Shown here piece after piece: positions 57,861 to 64,000 of a stretch of DNA of 64,000 nt. The stretch lies in contig JAJEKV010000036.1 of the NCBI GenBank assembly GCA_021234155.1, forward strand, positions 8,383,426-8,447,425. Direction: 5' to 3'. Source of the stretch: Isoetes taiwanensis. Taxonomy: Eukaryota > Streptophyta > Lycopodiopsida > Isoetales > Isoetaceae. Both the position numbers and the translations under genes were made by a program. A model generated the notes under the pieces. It worked only from the letters and a program-made list of their open reading frames with translations. It had not been told where the DNA came from and did no database searches. How positions within the stretch are numbered: position 1 is the stretch's first letter; every line of letters starts with the position of its first letter.

Positions 57861-60409
57861 TTCAAACTTATCAATAGACATTTTTTCAATTCGAACTTAT
57901 AAAAAAAAAACCCCTTGTGAATAGATAGATACTCTTATTGAATATATAGACATTTAGCAAATGATATTTCAATGGTCAATGGCTGATTGTCACTTGTAAC
58001 TCAATATCTTCTAGGTTGTTTTCAATTCCAATAGCTCTGATAGCACAGGCATTGCAACCTCTTCCAAATTTGTTCATCTCTTGTTTCTGATTGACTGCCC
58101 CACATTTATCATCCCGGGAACCGACTATTTGAATTTCCCTTTTTGCTTTTTGTTCATATCAATGTGTCGTTGGTCCACGTACATCTACATTCTAAAATCA
58201 TAGCTCGACTCAAATTTGAAAATCTTAGCTATTGGGAATTAATCATAATAAGCCCTAGGTTAATTCATGCTGGTGCAAATAATCACTTCAACCTAATATA
58301 ATAAACTCTCTACGCACCTTTGTAAATTCATGAATGTCTCAGGTAATTGTCTATGAATATAAACCATAAATAAATTTGCAAATACTCAGACTTATCCATG
58401 TCTCAGATCATCTAGAGTTTCAAACCCTATTCAATGTTCTCTATCAAAGATCCAATCAATATAATATAACATGACAAATTCCTGCATGCCATTCATGCAT
58501 TAGCATTAATAAGGGAATCTAGGCACATCCTGGTGAACATGCTTCTTCTAAGAAGTTAAATTGGTTAGGCAAATTCTTTATTTTTCTATCCCTTCGTGTT
58601 TTGCCATGTCATCATCCATAGGTGCCAACTCACATGTTCATGCCATGTCATCGCCCATAATTTTTGAAAAAGTCGTCTCTTCAAAAATTATGGAGTTTGG
58701 TTTCTCTTTCTTATGACACCTCGTCATTTCCAGTGCCATATCACCTTGCTTGCCACTATTACCTACTTATCTCGCTCAAAAAACACTCTTTTTTTCCTTT
58801 TGTACATTGGCCTAGTCATTTTCTATCTAAAGTGCATAAAATGCTTAGTCATCACATCACATGCCACACCATCCAAAGAAATGCCATGTCACCATGGAGA
58901 AATATGTTAATGTTGAAAATTTGTCTATGCAAATTCTTCATTTTTCCACCTCAAGTCTCATCTTTGCCACCTCACCAAAATCATGCCATGGCATCTACCA
59001 TAATTTTTGCAAATCCAATTTGCAAAAGTTGACTTGTGCATGATGATGTGGCATGCCATTGGTGACATGTCATGCCAAGTAAGCAAGGCAAAGCCAATTC
59101 ACAAGGGGAGATGCGCATCCGTCGTTAGGCCTTCAAAGAGGACATTTGGGGCAAGTTGCTTCCGGGGAGGTTTTAAGGATCCTTCTTCTGACGTCCACAC
59201 CCTCCCTTTATAGTAGCTTAGCAAGGCCCTGGTAGTCAGCTCTTTAAGTTCTTGAAGTTCTTTCTATTAATCTATCCCTTGCCAACTCCCTTGCATAGCT
59301 TCAAGTTGGCTTCTTGTGTTTGACTGTTAAGCCAGGTTGAGGGTCAACATCGTGTTTGAGCCTATGTGGCACTCCAAGTGGTGGTATGGCGTGCCAAGTA
59401 AGCAAGGTCAAGGTTTTACTAGGCCAAAAATGAAAAGATGTCCATCTTTGGTCTTTTCATTGGGTGATGTTGGCAAATTTTGGGTGACATGGCAAGATGG
59501 TGGTGATATGGACATGATGACATTTTGGGTCTCTGTAGCATGTTATCATGAGAAGTGTCTCTGTTATTACATAGACATTTATCGTGATCCAAACTACAAT
59601 TTTATTTGCACATGATATTAGGCCCTATTCAAACTTGTGTCAGTTGAAATCATGCAAAAAACCCTTATCAAGCTCGAGATCCAAAAAAATGCTTGATGGT
59701 TTTCCGTGACAGTTCACTGACAGAATTTTTGATCCAATTTGGACTCGTTTTTCTCCATCATTCTAGTTCCAAATTAGGCCAAATTTTTTGTTCCTACAAC
59801 TTTTTCTCGATAGTCATTGCAAAAACCATGCAAAATTGTTCAGTAAACCTCGAGATATCATAATTTGAGTGTGCAGACGTTGTTTTATCTCGGGGAAGTG
59901 CACTGGCCAAATTTTCTTCCAACTTTGAACTTGATTTTCTCAGACATTCCATATCCAAATTGAGCAAAAAATTTTCCTACATCTCACCAGAACTTTTCGT
60001 TGGTTGCATCTTCAAAAATCATTTGAACAAGATCAGCACAACTCAAGATATTCAGATATGAGTGCAACTACCTCATTTTCCTTTAGGGATCCTAATGTAA
60101 TTGATGACTTTTTGCATAATTTTGGACAAAGATACACTGCCTTAAACAACCTGGAGGTTCTAACACACCATATCCATATCAAAGCATGCGTATGAACAAA
60201 CGCACCTAAGAAGTGTCATCGTATATACGCGTATCCCAAAATGATTCAGTGGGCATGGGAGAGGAAGACAAGCCATATGATCAGATTTTTCAGGATGCAT
60301 TAGAATTTATGAAAAGGTCAATAATTCCAACTCTTTAGAGTGCTTCTATTCAAGACAATCTGTATACAATCACCTCTTGACTTCGAATGGAAGGAAAATA
60401 GATCCAAAA
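57861..60409. other. Repeat-derived DNA without a recognised gene
   Basis: TGCCATGTCATC-type and CATGCCA motifs recur at 58600-59100. Near 59090-59210 a segment encodes GASCFRGGFKDPSS then DVHTLPL, matching pieces at 60558-60797, 61070-61140 and 61880-61980. All therefore derive from one repeated element, perhaps the end of a retroelement. No domain such as integrase or RT is readable. Confidence 0.4.
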
Positions 60410-60800
60410 TAGATCATCAATTCCTATTGCTTCACGTTTTCAACTACAGCTTCTCGACCATGTCCGAAGTGCAACTGACCAAAACTTGACCTCCATAATG
60501 TAAACCATTCAATAACCTAGCAACACACAGGGTTTTCGTTTCGGAGGCCATACCTAGTCAGATTCGACTAGGATCTTGCACAATGTCATTACGTAGAGGG
60601 AGGGTGTTGATGCCAGAAGATGAACCCTTAAAACCTTTCAGAAGAAATTCGCCCCAAAGGTCCTCTCCTGAAGGCCCCAGGCCACGGACGAGCAGCTCTC
60701 CCACTTCAGAACTATGAACTAGCTCTTCCAATGGACTCAGAACATTGACATTACTCTGGGGACCAAGTTTCATGGGCAAAGGCCACCACTTCTCCAAGAA
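60410..60800 (-). repeat. Third, separate copy of the palindrome arm sequence
   Basis: Matches 61735-61985 in the same orientation, including GTCAGATTCGAC-like, GATCTTGCACAATGTCAT and ACGTAGAGGGAGGGT. Its minus-strand frame ends SSSGINTLPLRNDIVQDPSR, close to the arm's SSGFNTLPLRDDIVQDPGR, so all three may descend from the end of one coding sequence. Confidence 0.75.
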
Positions 60801-61077
60801 GCGCCAAAGTAGCTCATGTCCAACACGTTCGTAATCAATTGGCCTAGGAGATGGTTGCGGAATAATGCCATGTCACGCGTTCGTGTCTATTTCGTTGCAA
60901 AAAATGACCATATAACTTGGTTTCTAGGGTAATTTTGCCATTTTGAATGACATGGCGAAGTCGAATGTCCATTCCGGAGCCTTTGTACTGCAAAAATGAC
61001 AAAACACTTGGCTTTCTATAGGGGTCGCATGTTGGAACCCACGTGGCATGTTTGAGCCACCTTGGATCTAACCGTTG

Positions 61078-61963
61078 AAGGTTTTAAGGATCTGTCTTCT
61101 GGCTTCAATACCCTCCCTCTACATGATGACATTGTGCAAGATCCTGGTCGAATCTGACTAGGATATGGCCTCTGAAACGTAAACCCTGTGTGTTGCGAGG
61201 TTATTGAAGGGTTTATATTATGGAGGTCGAGTTTTAGTCGGTTGCACTTGAACATGGTCAAGAAGCTACAGTTGAAAACATGAAGCAATAGGAACTGACG
61301 GAATGGGGTTTGGATTTATCCTCCTCCCAGTGTGGCAACTAGAAGTCAAGAGCGCCTTTTGCAGTAGCAAAACTGTTTGGGATCATTCGGGATGGCCAAT
61401 AGATCCAAACTCTACTATTTTAGTTGCCATGGCTCTGCATGCATGTTTAGAAAAGATGCACCTAGTTATCCAAGAAAATGATCACGTTTTGGCCTCCGAA
61501 ACATAAACCCTACAACAACCTAGCAACATACAAGGTTTACTTTTCGGAGGCCAAAACGTGGCCGTTTTTTTGGATAACTAGGTACACCTTTTCTAAACAT
61601 GCATGCAGAGACATGGCAACTAAAATAATGAGTTTAAACCTATTGGTTATCCCGAATGATCCCAAAACAGCTTCGCTAAAAGGCGTTCATGACTTCTAGT
61701 TGCCACACTGGGAGGAGGATAAATCCAAACCCCATTCCGTCAGTTCCTATTGCTTTATGTTTTCAACTGTAGCTTCTTGACCATGTCCCAAGTGCAACCG
61801 ACTAAAACTCAACCTCCATAATGTAAACCCTTCAATAACCTCGCAACACACAGGGTTTACGTTTCAGAGGCCATATCCTAGTCAGATTCGACCAGGATCT
61901 TGCACAATGTCATCACGTAGAGGGAGGGTATTGAAGCCAGAAGACGGATCCTTAAAACCTTCC
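61078..61963. repeat. Palindrome of about 890 bp with arms near 425 bp
   Basis: Sequence from 61078 (AAGGTTTTAAGGATCTGTCT) rightward is repeated in inverted orientation ending at 61963. The arms meet around 61520, where CACGTTTTGGCCTCCGAAA faces TTTCGGAGGCCAAAACGTG. Matching continues through GCATGCATGTTTAGAAAAG, GGATCATTCGGGAT and CCTCCTCCCAGTGTGGCAAC. Identity is high but not perfect. The frames in the arms mirror each other. Confidence 0.92.
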
Positions 61964-62054
61964 GGAAGCAGTTTGCCCCAAAGGTCCTCCCAAAGGCCCC
62001 TGGCCATGGACGAGCAATTCTCCCACTCTGGAACTGTGAACTGACTCTGCCAAT

Positions 62055-64000
62055 CACTACCACCCCAAAACTGGGTCCACATGTTGTTTTTTAGTGTCTT
62101 TTTTGCAAAAAAACAACACCAAAAAACTACAGTGTTGTTTTTTGTCCGGATTTGCTAGAAATGACGTGTGGTTTTTTAGCATAAATTTTAGACATGTCTT
62201 TTTTTTTCCAAAAATCTACACGTAGAATTTTGCAACTTTCTCTACATGTGGTTCTTGCAAAAACATCAAAAGTCAACATGTTGTTTTCAAGTGTTGTTTT
62301 CAAGTGTTGTTCTTTTACAAAAAAAGACATCAAAAGACTACGTGTAGAGTTTTGTCCGGATTTGCCAAAAACTATGTGTGGCTTTTTGTTAAATTCAGAA
62401 GGTGACATGTAGTTTTTACATGTTGTTTTTGTTTGAGCACATTTATCTACCTGTAGGATTAGCATCTCTTTCTACATGTTGTTTATAAAAATAGGTGCGT
62501 TGATTTCCTCAAAGCAGACATGTGGCTTTTTGTTAAATTCAGAAGGTGACATGTAGTTTTTACATGTTGTTTTTGTTTGAGCACATTTATCTACCTGTAG
62601 GATTAGCATCTCTTTCTACATGTTGTTTATAAAAATAGGTGCGTTGATTTCCTCAAAGCAGACATGTGGCTTTTTGTTAAATTCAGAAGGTGACATGTAG
62701 TTTTTACATGTTGTTTTTGTTCGAGCACATTTATCTACCTGTAGGATTAGCATCTCTTTCTACATGTTGTTTATAAAAATAGGTGCGTTGATTTCCTCAA
62801 AAGAGACATGTGGCTTTTGTTAAATTCATACATGTTGTTTTTGTTCGAGCACATTTATCTACCTGTAGGATTAGCATCTCTTTCTACATGTTGTTTATAA
62901 AAATAGGTGCGTTGATTTCCTCAAAGCAGACATGTGGCTTTTTGTTAAATTCAGAAGGTGACATGTAGTTTTTACATGTTGTTTTTGTTCGAAAGCACAT
63001 TTATCTACGTAGGATTAGCATCTCTTTCTACATGTTGTTTATAAAAATAGGTGCGTTGATTTCCTCAAAGCAGACATGTGGCTTTTTGTTAAATTCAGAA
63101 GGTGACATGTAGTTTTTACATGTTGTTTTTGTTCGAGCACATTTATCTACCTGTAGGATTAGCATCTCTTTCTACATGTTGTTTATAAAAATAGGTGTGT
63201 TGATTTTCTCAAAGCAGACATGTGGCTTTTTGTTAAATTCAGAAGGTGACATGTAGTTTTTACATGTTGTTTTTGTTTGAGCACATTTATCTACCTGTAG
63301 GATTAGCATCTCTTTCTACATGTTGTTTATAAAAATAGGTGTGTTGATTTCCTCAAAGCAGACATGTGGCTTTTTGTTAAATTCAGAAGGTGACATGTAG
63401 TTTTTACATGTTGTTTTTGTTCAAGCACATTTATCTACCTGTAGGATTAGCATCTCTTTCTACATGTTGTTTATAAAAATAGGTGCGTTGATTTCCTCAA
63501 AGCAGACATGTGGCTTTTTGTTAAATTCAGAAGGTGACATGTAGTTTTACATGTTGTTTTTGTTTGAGCACATTTATCTACCTGTAGGATTAGCATCTCT
63601 TTCTACATGTTGTTTATAAAAATAGGTGTGTTGATTTCCTCAAAGCAGACATGTGGCTTTTTGTTAAATTCAGAAGGTGACATGTAGTTTTTACATGTTG
63701 TTTTTGTTTGAGCACATTTATCTACCTGTAGGATTAGCATCACGGGTAAAAGCTTATTTGTGGTGTTCCAATTTAATTTTGTCCCCTGTCCCCCCAAAAT
63801 GTGGCGTTGCATCCACCACTTTTGTGGTATGAAAGTATAATTATGGCACCCAAGCAAACCGCCAAGATTTAAGAATAGAGTCCCGCTCAGCTGTGGGGGA
63901 AATTCTAATTTCAAAAACTAAAATTCAAATTCAAATTCCTATTCTTTGGCCCCTTCCTGTTCTTTGCCTGCGTCCTGTTCTTTGGCTCCCTCCCTGCTGC
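62055..64000. mobile_element. CACTA-like transposon terminus (2), runs off the window
   Basis: CACTACCACCCCAAAACTGG at 62055 is nearly identical to 48570 onward for about 110 bp. TACATGTTGTTTTTG and ACATGTAGTTTTTACATG motifs then recur through 63740. The final 260 bases (from CACGGGTAAAAGC) are non-repetitive and may be the element's interior. No transposase is visible and the far terminus is outside the window. Confidence 0.6.
62375..63741. repeat. 144-bp tandem minisatellite, about 9.5 units
   Basis: GACATGTGGCTTTTTGTTAA starts at 62517, 62661, 62805, 62929, 63073, 63217, 63361, 63505 and 63648, with a partial first unit before 62517. Spacing is 144 bp except one 124-bp unit (internal deletion) and one of 143. 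Units differ at only a few bases. Each contains ACATGTAGTTTTTACATGTT, GCACATTTATCTAC and CATCTCTTTCTACATG. Confidence 0.97.

Noticed and set aside
62375-63741. CRISPR-like regular array
   Set aside because: Units are contiguous 144-bp tandem repeats without unique spacers, in a plant genome.

Overview
The window is nuclear DNA of a land plant. It holds one apparently intact single-exon gene with a plastid targeting sequence, a plastid polyphenol oxidase (PPO) on the minus strand at 26124-27941. It also holds broken PPR, LRR and NRT1/PTR-type plant genes, and very dense non-LTR, TIR, Helitron and CACTA-like mobile DNA. Low gene density and long decayed repeats would fit a large genome such as a gymnosperm or fern, but nothing in the sequence fixes the lineage. 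I saw no rRNA, tRNA, CRISPR or bacterial-style operon.

The backbone is a local array built from one ancestral unit: PPO plus its 3' flank and an adjoining spacer. Homologous pieces lie at about 990-2185, 10830-13331, 19200-27941, 34975-37706 and 45155-46262. Only the third still has a whole PPO. The second and fifth end in PPO C-terminal stubs (12956-13331 and 45938-46262), and the first and fourth keep only flanking DNA. A later duplication copied 16704-25768 to 32301-37706. An L1-type LINE (19699-23519) entered only the first copy, so the second is its empty site.

0-10.8 kb: LINE relics, a 317-bp tandem duplication, a 2.4-kb L1 relic, a PPR pseudogene, a 407-bp TIR element and an inverted-repeat cluster. 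10.8-19.7 kb: PPO stub 1, split from its neighbouring sequence by a 4.3-kb element with perfect 25-bp TIRs and a 4-bp target duplication. This element carries a PPO 5' fragment and a probable transit-peptide exon. A non-L1 LINE relic follows. 19.7-28 kb: L1 LINE, foldback element and intact PPO. 28-32.3 kb: PPO upstream DNA and a truncated LRR receptor-like gene. 32.3-37.7 kb: second copy of the duplication.

37.7-41.5 kb: a PIF/Harbinger transposase gene killed by an in-frame TAG and by a LINE with a pentanucleotide tail. 41.9-57.9 kb: Helitrons, all with 3' ends on the minus strand. Two of them (49961-52731 and 52732-56501) abut head-to-tail, and the second carries the 3' part of an NRT1/PTR (NPF) transporter gene. 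PPO stub 2, a degenerate GGGAATCTA minisatellite and a CACTA-like terminus lie between the Helitrons. 57.9-64 kb: a retroelement-like repeat, a palindrome of about 890 bp, and a second CACTA-like terminus whose subterminal repeats have grown into a 144-bp tandem array.

Only PPO looks functional. The other coding traces are relics or captured pieces.
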